From NCBI RefSeq assembly GCF_019823105.1, contig NZ_CP081958.1, forward strand, positions 310,001 through 374,000: DNA of 64,000 bases, in the 5' to 3' direction. Shown here in pieces: positions 9,112-17,893 of the stretch (positions are counted from its first letter, which is position 1; each line of letters starts with the position of its first letter). A model generated the notes under the pieces. It did not search any database. It had not been told where the DNA came from and saw only the letters and a list, made by a program, of their open reading frames with translations. Origin of the DNA: Halobaculum magnesiiphilum. GTDB taxonomy: Archaea; Halobacteriota; Halobacteria; Halobacteriales; Haloferacaceae. A program made the translations under genes and the position numbers.

Positions 9112-9519
9112 TCACGAGACGTGTTCGATGAGTTCGACGATGGAGCCGGCCGGGTCGACGAGGAACGCGATCCGGAGGTCGCCGAAGCGCTCGGGGCCCA
9201 TCACCCAGTCGACGCCGGAGCCGACGCCGTCGATCGCCTCGCGCGCATCGTCGATGTCGTCGACGACGAACCCGAAGTGGAGCAGACCGTTCGGCATCGA
9301 CGCCACGTCGCCGGTCGCCTCGTACGGCGCCCGGTCGAAGACGTACACGCGCTTGTCGGCCACCTCCAGGGCGACGTGATCGACGGCCGTCGGGCCCTCG
9401 CCGTCCTCCGCGCGTCCACGCTCGATGATCGTTCCGTCGAACGGCTCCTCGTAGAACGCCGCCGTCGCGTCCACGTCGTCGGCCTTCAGCGCCACGTGAA
9501 AGAACGAGTTCGGTGTCAC
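9112..9519 (-). CDS. VOC family (glyoxalase/bleomycin-resistance fold) protein
   Basis: The protein has 135 residues when started at GTG 9519; the longer upstream frame is antisense to the zinc-ribbon gene. It shows the paired beta-alpha-beta-beta-beta modules of the VOC fold: FFHVALKADDVDATAAFYEE at the start, VDHVALEV, LLHFGFVVDDIDDAREAI, and a final FLVDPAGSIVELIEHV. Metal ligands are plausible at the module-start histidines and at the terminal Glu. The family includes glyoxalase I, dioxygenases and resistance proteins. Nothing in the neighbourhood fixes a substrate, so only the fold-level call is made. Confidence 0.82.
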   Translation of the reverse strand: MTPNSFFHVALKADDVDATAAFYEEPFDGTIIERGRAEDGEGPTAVDHVALEVADKRVYVFDRAPYEATGDVASMPNGLLHFGFVVDDIDDAREAIDGVGSGVDWVMGPERFGDLRIAFLVDPAGSIVELIEHVS

Positions 9520-9625
9520 GGTCGACCCCTCACAGCCCGGGACCAAGTCGTTGCCGGCGGCGACCAGGTTACCGGGCCGCCGCGGCGACGAGGCGTTTTT
9601 CACCGTCCCGGCGGAACGTGCGACC

Positions 9626-10405
9626 ATGGAAGTCCGGGGCGAGCGCGAGTGTACGGAGTGCGGGACCCGCTGGTCGTACTTCGAGACGGGGAGCGTCGCC
9701 TGTCCGGACTGCGGAAGCCTCCGGAGCGTGGGCACCGGCGAGCGCCGCAAACACACCGACGCGCCGGCGGAGATAGACCTGACCTCCGTGCTGGCGCGGC
9801 TCGACGACACGCCGCTTTCGGACCTCGTCGACGAGATCAAAGCCGAGTGTCGGACGTACCTCCGCAAGCGGGGGTTCATCCGCGGGGGCGAGCTCGCGCC
9901 GCTGGACGACGCGTACCTCGCGGTCGCCGAACTCCGCCACGCGGCCGACGTGTACGGCCGGATCGCCGGCCCGGGCGGCGGGCGCGCGGACGCGACGATC
10001 CACGACGGGGACCGGGGTCCCGAGGGCGCCAGCCCCGGCGTCACCGACGACGAGGAGTGGTACCTCACGACGTTGCTGCGGTCGGCCGACACGGGCGAGC
10101 GCCCGGACGCCGACGACGTGCCCCCGCGGATGCACGAGGCGCGCGGGCTCGCCGCCGCGGAGGCCGCCCTGGAGTACCGGACGGACGTGTCGACGTACCT
10201 CGACGAGCACCCGGACCCCGAGGCGAACCGAACGCTCGGCGCGATCCGCGACCGCGCGAAGCGGATCGACGCGCTCGGCGGCGACGTGGAGCCGGCCGAG
10301 GCCGACGCGCTCGTCGCCGCCGCCGCGGAGCTGGGTCGCTATCTCATCGCCGGCGACGAGGACGCGCTGGCGAGCGCACGAGAGCGGCTGGAACGAATGA
10401 ACTGA
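9626..10405 (+). CDS. Haloarchaeal zinc-ribbon protein of unknown function
   Basis: The protein has 259 residues, starting at ATG 9626, about 35 nt after a T-rich TATA-like element (GCGTTTTTCACC). The first 30 residues form a zinc ribbon with two pairs, C9-TE-C12 and C26-PD-C29. The remainder is a mostly helical, acidic domain (about 45-259) with no catalytic motif that I recognise. A ribbon followed by a helical bundle suggests nucleic-acid or protein binding. It is convergent with folD, with a 47-nt gap. The family is common in haloarchaea but uncharacterised. Confidence 0.75.
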   Translation: MEVRGERECTECGTRWSYFETGSVACPDCGSLRSVGTGERRKHTDAPAEIDLTSVLARLDDTPLSDLVDEIKAECRTYLRKRGFIRGGELAPLDDAYLAVAELRHAADVYGRIAGPGGGRADATIHDGDRGPEGASPGVTDDEEWYLTTLLRSADTGERPDADDVPPRMHEARGLAAAEAALEYRTDVSTYLDEHPDPEANRTLGAIRDRAKRIDALGGDVEPAEADALVAAAAELGRYLIAGDEDALASARERLERMN

Positions 10406-10452
10406 GTCGCCACGGCTGCCGGAAACCCGAACCGGAGAAACGGTGGTAGTGT

Positions 10453-11337
10453 CTACGGGAGGTCGATCTCGACGCCGTGCTGCTCGCTCGCGGCCTTCAC
10501 CGTGTTGTAGAGCAACATCGCGCGCGTCATCGGGCCGACGCCGCCGGGAACGGGCGTGATGGCGCCCGCCTTGTCCGCGACCTCGTCGTAGGCCACGTCG
10601 CCGACGAGCGTCGACTCGCCGTCGCGCTCGACGCGGTTGATCCCCACGTCGATGACGGTCGCCCCCTCTGAGATCATGTCCGCGGTGATGAACTCGGGGA
10701 TGCCCGCGGCGGCGACGACGATGTCCGCCCGGCGGGTGTGGCTCGCGAGGTCGTCGGTCCGCGAGTGACACACCGTCGTGGTCGCGTTGCCGCCCTCCCC
10801 GCGGCCGAACAGGAGGTTCGCCATCGGCTTGCCGACGATGTCCGAGCGGCCGACGACGACCGCCTCCTTCCCCTCGGGGTCCACGCCCGCGGCCGCGAGC
10901 AGGCGCTGGATGCCGTGGGGCGTGCAGGGCTTGAACCGCGGGTTGCCGGCGACGAGTCGGCCGACGTTCTCCGGGTGGAACCCGTCGACGTCCTTCGCGG
11001 GGTCGACCGACCGGAGGACGCGCCGGGTGTCGACCTGATCGACGACGGGCATCTGCACGAGGACGCCGTGGACCGAGTCGTCGGCGTTCAGCTCGTCGAC
11101 GGTGTCGTACAGCTCCTCGGCCGGGGCGTCGTCGTCCACGTCGACGTGGATGCCGTCGATGCCGACCTCCTCGCAGTCGTTCTGCTTCATCGAGACGTAC
11201 GTCTCGCTGGCGGGGTCGTCGCTCATCAGCACGGTCGCCAGCGCCGGCTCGACGCCCGCCCGTTTCAGCGTCTCCACGCAGTCGGCGACGCCGTCGCGGA
11301 TCTCGGCGGCGACGGCGTTGCCGTCGATGTCGGTCAT
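10453..11337 (-). CDS. folD: Methylenetetrahydrofolate dehydrogenase / methenyl-THF cyclohydrolase
   Basis: The protein has 294 residues, full length for FolD. The catalytic pair Tyr47-x3-Lys51 (YVSMK) is present, as are VLVQMPV, DVDGFHPENVGRL, the Rossmann segment VVVGRSDIVGKPMANLL and the C-terminal TPVPGGVGPMTRAML. It interconverts 5,10-methylene-, methenyl- and 10-formyl-tetrahydrofolate with NAD(P). It lies directly downstream of glyA on the same strand (116-nt gap), so the two C1-folate steps, serine to methylene-THF and its oxidation to formyl-THF, are encoded together. The formyl-THF would serve purine synthesis (compare purF at 53854). Confidence 0.97.
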   Translation of the reverse strand: MTDIDGNAVAAEIRDGVADCVETLKRAGVEPALATVLMSDDPASETYVSMKQNDCEEVGIDGIHVDVDDDAPAEELYDTVDELNADDSVHGVLVQMPVVDQVDTRRVLRSVDPAKDVDGFHPENVGRLVAGNPRFKPCTPHGIQRLLAAAGVDPEGKEAVVVGRSDIVGKPMANLLFGRGEGGNATTTVCHSRTDDLASHTRRADIVVAAAGIPEFITADMISEGATVIDVGINRVERDGESTLVGDVAYDEVADKAGAITPVPGGVGPMTRAMLLYNTVKAASEQHGVEIDLP

Positions 11338-11453
11338 GGTCGATGGGGCGGCGGCGACGCCTAAGAATCCTCGGGTTCGTGCACAACAGGGCGTCGGGGG
11401 AGAGAGTAACTATGCGAAAACGTGGATCGAACGGGCGATCAGTCGGCGATCGC

Positions 11454-12701
11454 CTACTCGTACAGCGGGTGCGCGTCGGTCAGCTCGTCGACGCGATCGC
11501 GCACCTCGGCGATCACCGACTCGTCCCCGACGTTGTCGACGACCCGGTGGATGAGGTCGCCGACCTCGCGGCAGTCGGCCTCGTCGAAGCCGCGGGTGGT
11601 GAGCGCAGGAGTGCCCGCGCGGATGCCCGAGGGGTCGAACGGCGAGCGCGTCTCGCCGGGCACCGTGTTCGCGTTGAGGACGATGCCGGCGTCGGCGAGC
11701 GCCTCCTCGGCGTCGCCGCCGGAGGTGTCCGGGTGGGACTCTCGCAGGTCGACGAGCACGAGGTGGGTGTCGGTGCCGCCGGAGACGACCTCCAGCCCGT
11801 TGTCCTCGAAGGAGTCGGCGAGCGCCTCGGCGTTGTCGACGACCCGCCGAGCGTACTCGCCGAACTCGGGTTCGAGCGCCTCGCCGAAGCCGACGGCCTT
11901 GCCGGCGATGTTGTGCATCAGGGGGCCGCCCTGCCCGCCGGGGAACACCGCGGCGTCGACGTCGTCGGCATGCTCCTCGCCGCACATGACGATGCCGCCG
12001 CGGCCCGCGCGGATCGTCTTGTGGGTCGAGCCGGTGACGAAGTCGGCGACGCCGACGGGCGAGTCGTGGACGCCCGCGGCGACGAGCCCGGTGATGTGGG
12101 CGATGTCCGCGAGGTGGTACGCGTCGACCGCGTCGGCGACCGTCTGGATGCGCTCCCACTCGACCTCCCGCGGGTACGCCGAGTAGCCCGAGACGATGAT
12201 GTCGGGGTCGAACTCGTCGGCCTGCTCGGCGAGCGCCTCGTAGTCGATGTACCCCGTCTCGGGGTCGACGCCGTACTGCTCGACCTCGAACAGCTGGCCG
12301 GTGAAGTTCGCGGGGTGGCCGTGGCTGAGGTGCCCGCCGTGTTCGAGTTCGAGCGAGAGGATCTTGTCGCTGGGGTCCAGCGTGGCGAGGTACACCGCCA
12401 TGTTCGCCTGCGTGCCGGAGTGCGGCTGGACGTTGACGTGCTCGGCGCCCCACAGCTCCTTCGCGCGCTCGATGGCCAGTTGCTCGACCTCGTCGGCGTA
12501 CTCGCAGCCGGCGTAGTAGCGCGCGCCGGGGTAGCCCTCCGCGTACTTGTTCGTGAGCGCGCTCCCCTGCGCCTCCAGGACGGCCTCCGAGACGTGGTTC
12601 TCGGAGGCGATCATCGCCAGCGTGTCCTGCTGTCGGCGAACCTCGCCCTCGAGCGCGTCGGCGACCGCCGGGTCCGTCTCGCGTACCGCGGGATACTCCA
12701 T
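11454..12701 (-). CDS. glyA: Serine hydroxymethyltransferase
   Basis: The protein has 415 residues, typical length for this PLP enzyme. The N-terminal MIASENHVSEAVLEAQGS, the active-site YAEGYPGARYYAGC region and the PLP-lysine motif TGSTHKTIRAGRGG (Lys228) are all seen. The residues around the PLP-binding Asp read HLADIAHITGLVAAG. It converts serine and THF to glycine and methylene-THF. The downstream folD on the same strand uses the product. The start at 12701 follows a clean upstream region with a TTTTTGTCGC element on the coding strand about 25 nt before it. Confidence 0.97.
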   Translation of the reverse strand: MEYPAVRETDPAVADALEGEVRRQQDTLAMIASENHVSEAVLEAQGSALTNKYAEGYPGARYYAGCEYADEVEQLAIERAKELWGAEHVNVQPHSGTQANMAVYLATLDPSDKILSLELEHGGHLSHGHPANFTGQLFEVEQYGVDPETGYIDYEALAEQADEFDPDIIVSGYSAYPREVEWERIQTVADAVDAYHLADIAHITGLVAAGVHDSPVGVADFVTGSTHKTIRAGRGGIVMCGEEHADDVDAAVFPGGQGGPLMHNIAGKAVGFGEALEPEFGEYARRVVDNAEALADSFEDNGLEVVSGGTDTHLVLVDLRESHPDTSGGDAEEALADAGIVLNANTVPGETRSPFDPSGIRAGTPALTTRGFDEADCREVGDLIHRVVDNVGDESVIAEVRDRVDELTDAHPLYE

Positions 12702-12796
12702 ACCGACGCTCCGGCGAGCGGCGACAAAAAGCCATCCGTACTCGGGCGGCCGGCGACACCGATAAATGGGGCCACTCCGGACGTGCGTGCAGTCCG

Positions 12797-14878
12797 ATGC
12801 AGGTCGAGGGAACCGAGGACGGGCTCCGCGCGGTCGACGCCGCCAAACACTCCGTCGACGTTCGGGCCGACGGGTGGAGCGACGGCGCCGACACGTCCGC
12901 GCCGTCGCTGTCGGCGGCCATCGACGCGCTCGATCTGGGGGACGCCTGGACGCCGGACGCGACGGTGTCCGGCTCCGTGGAGTCGCTCGGGTTCCCGCCG
13001 GTATACGCGCCGGTTCGCGACGTCGACACCGGGGAGGTGTTCGACCTCGGCAGCGGCACCGGTCCGCTGACGATCCCCGAAGGGAGGTACGCGCTCTACG
13101 TCGAAAGTCGGATCGACGTGTACGTCCGGTTCGACGGCGCGGCGACGATCGAGAAGCCGCGCTACGAGCGCCTACACGTCAGGTTTCCGGAAGAGACGGC
13201 CGTCGAGATCGGCTTCGGCGGCGGGGTCACCGACGACCCCGAGACGGTGACGGTGCCGGCGACGCCCGACGGCGTCGCGACGGCGCTGTCGACGTTCCCG
13301 GCCGGGCACCGCACCGCGACCGCCGACCGGTCGTTCGACAGCATGCGGGGGGTGCCCCCGAAGATCGCGTTCGGCGACGCCGTCTCGATCCCCGACACGC
13401 TGCGCGAGCGACGCGACGACGCCGGCGTGCGCGTCGTTGTCCCGCCGGATCTGGACCACCTGTTCGTCGCCTCGCCGCTTGCCCACTACGTCGGCGCCGA
13501 GGTCGTCGTCGAGCCCGACGCGCGACCGCGGGTGGAGACACCCGGGGGGACGCACTCGCTCCCGCGGCTCCCCGAGTTCCAGGACGCGGTCGCCTCGCTG
13601 CTCGAACGGGCGTTCTACCTCGACTGCGTCGTCAGGGACGCCGGCCCGTACGGCTCCGGGCTGTCCGTCGCGGAGGTGACCGCCGAACTCGGCCTCGACT
13701 CCGGGTCGCTGTACGCCGCCTCGCCGGGCGAGCGGCTCGACGCGTACCTCGCGACGGCGTTCGAGTCGGTCCGCGACCGGTTCCCGGAGTGGCACCTGTC
13801 GATGTCGATCGAGCCGACGTACGAGCACGTCCCGACGCTGTCGCACCTCCTCGCGAACGTCCCGCACGTCCGGGTCGCGGAGTCGACCACGCTCGCGGAG
13901 TCGGAGTGGCTCGACACTTCGCTGTCGGACTTCTACCGGCGCGACGTCGGGGAGGTCGCGTCGGTCGAACTGGTCCAGCCCGAGTTGGGTCGGGCGCGGA
14001 CGCACGGCTGGCTCGCCGACGGCGTGCCGATAGACGCGTTCAAGACCGTCCCGGAGGCGTACGAGAACCGGGCCCGGTACCTCGACGCGGCCGGCGAGCC
14101 GATCTCGATCGTCGCGATCTTGAACGACGGGGACATGCGCGAGGAGCACGACGGCGTCGCCGCCCACTACCGCGAGCGCGCCGAGGCGCTCGACCTCGAC
14201 CTCACGTTGAAGGAACACCTCACCGTCGACGAGCTCGCCTCCGTGTTCGAGTCGCGGACAGACCTCGTTCACTACATCGGCCACTGCGAGCGCGAGGGGC
14301 TCCGGTGTACCGACGGCTACCTCTCGGCGTCGAGCCTCTCGGCGTCGAACGCACAGACCTTCTTCCTGAACGCCTGCGGCTCCTTCCACGAGGGGATCGA
14401 GCTGATCCGGAAGGGGAGCGTCGCCGGCGCGGTCACCTTCAGCGAGGTGCTCGACGGCCAGGCGGCGACGGTCGGTACGATGTTCGCCAGGCTGCTCGTC
14501 ACCGGCTACTGCATGGAGCGGGCGCTGGACAAGTCGCGACGCCAGATCATGACCGGGAAGGATTACGCCGTCGTCGGCGACGGGACGCACGTCCTGACGC
14601 AGTCGGAGGACATCGTCGGGACGGACGTCCGGGTGACCGAAGCGGGGCCGGATCGGTTCGACGTGACGGTGACGATGGGCGCGCCCTGGATGGCCGGCGG
14701 GTTCTTCCGGCCGTACCTCCAGGAGGGCGACGAGACGCACCTCCTCGGCGCACGTAGCGAGTTCACGGTGGGTCGCGCGGAGCTGGTCGAGTTCCTCTCG
14801 TATGCTGACAAGGCCGTCCTGTTCGACGGCGCGCTCCGCTGGTCGGACGTGCTCGCCGAGGAGCTTCGGGAGTCGTAG
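12797..14878 (+). CDS. CHAT-domain (caspase-like) protease with unknown N-terminal region
   Basis: The protein has 693 residues. The C-terminal part (about 430-590) has the CHAT/caspase-fold dyad: His496 in VHYIGHCERE at the end of one strand and Cys527 in FFLNACGSFHEG at the next. These are followed by GAVTFSEVLDGQAATVGTMF, as in other CHAT peptidases. Residues 1-420 are mixed beta/alpha with no recognised domain: an N-terminal half rich in beta strands (about 60-150) and a helical middle (about 255-385). About 100 C-terminal residues follow the protease. CHAT proteases act in regulated proteolysis and in some defence systems (for example Craspase). A TATA-like GATAAAT at 12761 and ATG at 12797 suggest a leaderless, single-gene transcript. 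The substrate is unknown. Confidence 0.8.
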   Translation: MQVEGTEDGLRAVDAAKHSVDVRADGWSDGADTSAPSLSAAIDALDLGDAWTPDATVSGSVESLGFPPVYAPVRDVDTGEVFDLGSGTGPLTIPEGRYALYVESRIDVYVRFDGAATIEKPRYERLHVRFPEETAVEIGFGGGVTDDPETVTVPATPDGVATALSTFPAGHRTATADRSFDSMRGVPPKIAFGDAVSIPDTLRERRDDAGVRVVVPPDLDHLFVASPLAHYVGAEVVVEPDARPRVETPGGTHSLPRLPEFQDAVASLLERAFYLDCVVRDAGPYGSGLSVAEVTAELGLDSGSLYAASPGERLDAYLATAFESVRDRFPEWHLSMSIEPTYEHVPTLSHLLANVPHVRVAESTTLAESEWLDTSLSDFYRRDVGEVASVELVQPELGRARTHGWLADGVPIDAFKTVPEAYENRARYLDAAGEPISIVAILNDGDMREEHDGVAAHYRERAEALDLDLTLKEHLTVDELASVFESRTDLVHYIGHCEREGLRCTDGYLSASSLSASNAQTFFLNACGSFHEGIELIRKGSVAGAVTFSEVLDGQAATVGTMFARLLVTGYCMERALDKSRRQIMTGKDYAVVGDGTHVLTQSEDIVGTDVRVTEAGPDRFDVTVTMGAPWMAGGFFRPYLQEGDETHLLGARSEFTVGRAELVEFLSYADKAVLFDGALRWSDVLAEELRES

Positions 14879-14914
14879 CCGCTCCGGGAACCGTACCCGC
14901 GGGCGGTCGATCCC

Positions 14915-15109
14915 TCAGGGCCCGGAGGACACGTCGCCGACACCGGACGGGTCGACCGCGACGTCGGCCGCCGCGGCCACGTCAGCGGTCAGGAGCAGCA
15001 CCAGCACACACGCCAGAACCGTCACCGCCGTCGCCACGAGTCTCGGATGAATGCGACCGACCGCCGCCAGTGTCGATCCGCCCGTTCGCGATCGGGGTGA
15101 GCGAAGCAT
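14915..15109 (-). CDS. Small single-span membrane or secreted protein (64 aa)
   Basis: The protein has 64 residues: a basic N-terminus (MLRSPRSRTGGS), one strong hydrophobic segment (about 24-46) ending in an Ala-rich stretch that could be a signal cleavage site, and a short Asp/Ser/Gly tail. Tiny haloarchaeal proteins with an HPRL-hydrophobic-AAA pattern are common and uncharacterised. It is divergently placed from the TbsP-like regulator and convergent with the CHAT gene. Coding status is moderately supported by the hydrophobic pattern only. Confidence 0.45.
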   Translation of the reverse strand: MLRSPRSRTGGSTLAAVGRIHPRLVATAVTVLACVLVLLLTADVAAAADVAVDPSGVGDVSSGP

Positions 15110-15216
15110 GGAGGCCGATGGGCGTGCGTGTCCTTAACACTCATGGCCCCGGCCCGTCCGCCGTCCGGGTCTCATATTCCCCCCGTAGAGCGCTTGATTC
15201 CTCCGTATTCCCGTTA

Positions 15217-15228
15217 GTATTAAATATT
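15217..15228 (+). promoter_or_regulatory. TATA element of the TbsP-like gene
   Basis: An AT-rich run (TATTAAATATT) stands out in an otherwise GC-rich region and lies about 30 nt before the ATG at 15253. This is the spacing expected for a haloarchaeal TATA box with near-leaderless initiation. An earlier in-frame ATG at 15238 would lie too close to this element. Confidence 0.65.
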
Positions 15229-15252
15229 CAACTGGCGATGTTCTACGTAGTT

Positions 15253-16071
15253 ATGACCGAGAACGTATTCGAGCGATCGATGGGCGCCGCCCTCGAGACG
15301 CTCTTCGATCGATCGGCCGGCGAGCTCGTGATCGTCGACCCCAACGCCGCCGTGATCGAGTCGCTCGTCGACGCGGGATCCGACTACGACGACGAGCTTC
15401 CGACGCTGAACGTGCTCGCGGACGGCCGGATGCTCAAGGACGTGATGGACGACTTCCTCGTCGCCGGCGACGCCGCCGACCTGGTCGACGCCGGGTCGAT
15501 GACGCTGCGCGAGCTCGACGGGGACGCGGACAATACGCTCGTCGTCGGCGAGGACGAGCTGTACGCCGTCGTCTCGGCGGGCGAGCACGTCGCCGCGCTC
15601 GCGGCCGACGACGAGTCGTTCGCCGCCGACGCCTACGAGACGTACCGCGACCAGTGGGCGGACGCGGCGGCGTTCAACCTCCGAACGCCGGCGCTCTCGC
15701 GCGTCCGCGAGACGCTGGACGAGGACATCGGCGAGGCGGCCCGCGCCGACTTCGACTCGGTGCTGGCGTCGCTGGAGACCGCCCGCGGCGACGGCGACGG
15801 CCTCGACGAGGTGACCATCTCGCTGCTCGTCGCCGCGAAGAACGACGTGCTGCTGTACGACATCAGCAAGTGGGGCGAGGACGTGGGCATCGCCTCGAAG
15901 GCGACGTTCTCGCGGACGAAGACCCGCCTGGAGGACCTGGGGCTCATCGACACCGAGAAGGTCCCCATCGACGTTGGGCGCCCCCGCCTGCGCCTGAAAC
16001 TCGGCGACGACCGGCTGCGCGACGCCTCGAGCGACGAGCTGGCGAGCGTCGCCCACCGACTGCTGAACTGA
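15253..16071 (+). CDS. tbsP: TbsP-like transcriptional regulator (DUF5821 type)
   Basis: The protein has 272 residues. The first 110 or so form an alpha/beta sensor-like domain (LVIVDPNAAVIESLVDAG, MLKDVMDDFLVAG). The C-terminus is a winged helix: VGIASKATFSRTKTRLEDLG, then LIDTEKVPIDVGRPRLRLKL. I recognise this C-terminal signature from the haloarchaeal DUF5821/TbsP family. TbsP was named as a suppressor of a trmB deletion and acts with TrmB on sugar-metabolism genes in Haloferax. The upstream TATA element fixes the ATG at 15253. A TrmB-type regulator is encoded 13 kb away in this same window. The ortholog assignment rests on recall, not alignment. Confidence 0.65.
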   Translation: MTENVFERSMGAALETLFDRSAGELVIVDPNAAVIESLVDAGSDYDDELPTLNVLADGRMLKDVMDDFLVAGDAADLVDAGSMTLRELDGDADNTLVVGEDELYAVVSAGEHVAALAADDESFAADAYETYRDQWADAAAFNLRTPALSRVRETLDEDIGEAARADFDSVLASLETARGDGDGLDEVTISLLVAAKNDVLLYDISKWGEDVGIASKATFSRTKTRLEDLGLIDTEKVPIDVGRPRLRLKLGDDRLRDASSDELASVAHRLLN

Positions 16072-16152
16072 GCGTCGAGTCCGTTCGCGGATCCCGACAG
16101 CCGACCCCGCCGACCGACCATCTTTTTGTGCGATTCACCCCACGGGCGGGGC

Positions 16153-17871
16153 ATGGACATCGCAATCGTCGGTCCCGACCCCGCCGCCGAGCCGCTGCGG
16201 GGCGCCTTCGCCGACATCGAGGCGAACGTGATGGAGGTGGAGGCCGGCCTCCTGGACGGGTTCGACTTCGCGGTCGTCGTCGGCACGACCGGCGACGACG
16301 CCTTCCGCACCGCGACGCGGCTCGTCGACGACTGGGTCGCCGTCGAGATCGGGGGGATCGGCGGCCGCGCGATCGAGGGGCTCGACGCCGCGGTCACCGT
16401 CTTCTCCGCCGAGACCGGCTGTTACGACTGCCTGCGCGACCGCGTTCGCGCCAACGTCCCCTCGACGGACGCGACGCCGCAGGGCACCCGCAGCGCCGTC
16501 CGCTTCGCGGGGGCACTCGCGGGCCGGCGCGCCATCCAGCACCTCTCGGGGGACGGGGTCGCCGGCACCGTCTCTGAGGTCGACGGGCCCGAGCGGACGT
16601 TCCTCCCGTCGCCGGGGTGCGACTGCGGCGCCGCGCCGACGGGGTTCGAGCTTCGCGCGCCCACGGAGCCGGTCGACCTCGACGACGCCGTCGACCGGAT
16701 GGACCGCGCGGTCGACGACCGACTCGGGGTCGTCACGGACGTGGGCGAGCGCGAGTCGGTGCCGGCGCCGTACTACATCGCGCGGACGACCGACACCGCG
16801 GCGTTCGCCGACACGCGCTGTACGGAGTTCGCCGCCGGCGTCGCCGCCGACTGGGACGCCGCGTACGCGAAGGCGATCGGGGAGGGGCTGGAACGCTACT
16901 GTGCGGGCACCTACCGCGCGTCGTCGTTCCGGTCGGCGCCCACGACGGGCGTCGTCGACGCCGTCCCGGTCGATCGGTTCGTTCGTCCCGACGATACGGA
17001 GACGCCCGACCCCGAGGATCACATCCCGTGGATCGCCGGGATCGATCTGGCGACCCGCGAGTCGGCGTCGCTGCCGGCGGAGTTCGTCGTGTTCCCGCCG
17101 CCCGAGGAGCGGTTCGCCCCGGCGATCACGACCGGGCTCGGGCTGGGGAACTCCACGGCCGAGGCGGTGCTGTCGGGGCTGTACGAGACCGTCGAGCGGG
17201 ACGCCTCGATGCTGTCGTGGTACTCCACGTTCGAGCCGATGGGGCTGTCCGTCGACGACGAGGGGTTCGAGACGCTGCACAAGCGGGCGCGCGCCGAGGA
17301 CCTCTCGGTGACGACGCTGCTGCTCACGCAGGACGTGGACGTGCCCGTCGTCGGGGTGGCCGTCCACCGCGACGCCGAGGCCGACGAGTGGCCGCAATTT
17401 GCGATGGGGTCGGCCGCGGACCTCGACGCCGCGGCCGCCGCCCGGAGCGCGCTCGCGGAGGCGCTGCAGAACTGGATGGAGCTGCGCGCGATGGGGCCCG
17501 AGCAGGCGAATCAGGAGGAGGGCGCCATCGGCTCGTACGCGGACTTCCCCGAGCGCGTCCGGGAGTTCGTCTCGCCCGAGGTGACGGTCCCCGCCGAGGA
17601 CGTGACCGACGACGAGGCGGCGGCCCTCGACGGCGTCGCCGAGGTCGAGGCCGTCGTCGACCGCCTCGCGACCGCCGGGCTCGACGCCTACGCCACGCGC
17701 CTCACCACCCGCGACGTGGCGGCCCTCAGCTTCGAGGGCGTGCGCGTGCTCGTCCCCGAGGCGCAGCCGCTGTTCACCGCCGAGCCGTTCTTCGGCGACC
17801 GGCTGGAGACGGTCTCGGCGTCGATGGGGTTCGAGCCGGAGCCGGAGAAGGCGTATCATCCGTTCCCGTGA
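16153..17871 (+). CDS. YcaO-domain enzyme fused to an E1-like zinc domain (TOMM cyclodehydratase-like)
   Basis: The protein has 572 residues, starting at ATG 16153 about 25 nt after a TTTTTG element. Residues 1-160 resemble the E1/ThiF-like partner of azoline cyclodehydratases, with four cysteines in two pairs, C90-YD-C93 and C156-D-C158, likely binding zinc. Residues about 200-565 are YcaO: AKAIGEGLERY (E244, E247), GLGLGNSTAEAVLSGLYETV with ERD, and ALAEALQNWMELR, matching the ATP/Mg-binding motifs. The C-terminus ends HPFP; proline-rich C-termini mark azoline-forming YcaO enzymes. YcaO enzymes activate amide backbones with ATP. No precursor peptide, protease or dehydrogenase gene was seen next to it, so the substrate is open. 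Confidence 0.85.
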   Translation: MDIAIVGPDPAAEPLRGAFADIEANVMEVEAGLLDGFDFAVVVGTTGDDAFRTATRLVDDWVAVEIGGIGGRAIEGLDAAVTVFSAETGCYDCLRDRVRANVPSTDATPQGTRSAVRFAGALAGRRAIQHLSGDGVAGTVSEVDGPERTFLPSPGCDCGAAPTGFELRAPTEPVDLDDAVDRMDRAVDDRLGVVTDVGERESVPAPYYIARTTDTAAFADTRCTEFAAGVAADWDAAYAKAIGEGLERYCAGTYRASSFRSAPTTGVVDAVPVDRFVRPDDTETPDPEDHIPWIAGIDLATRESASLPAEFVVFPPPEERFAPAITTGLGLGNSTAEAVLSGLYETVERDASMLSWYSTFEPMGLSVDDEGFETLHKRARAEDLSVTTLLLTQDVDVPVVGVAVHRDAEADEWPQFAMGSAADLDAAAAARSALAEALQNWMELRAMGPEQANQEEGAIGSYADFPERVREFVSPEVTVPAEDVTDDEAAALDGVAEVEAVVDRLATAGLDAYATRLTTRDVAALSFEGVRVLVPEAQPLFTAEPFFGDRLETVSASMGFEPEPEKAYHPFP

Positions 17872-17893
17872 ATCGGTAGTGCTGAACCCCGTC

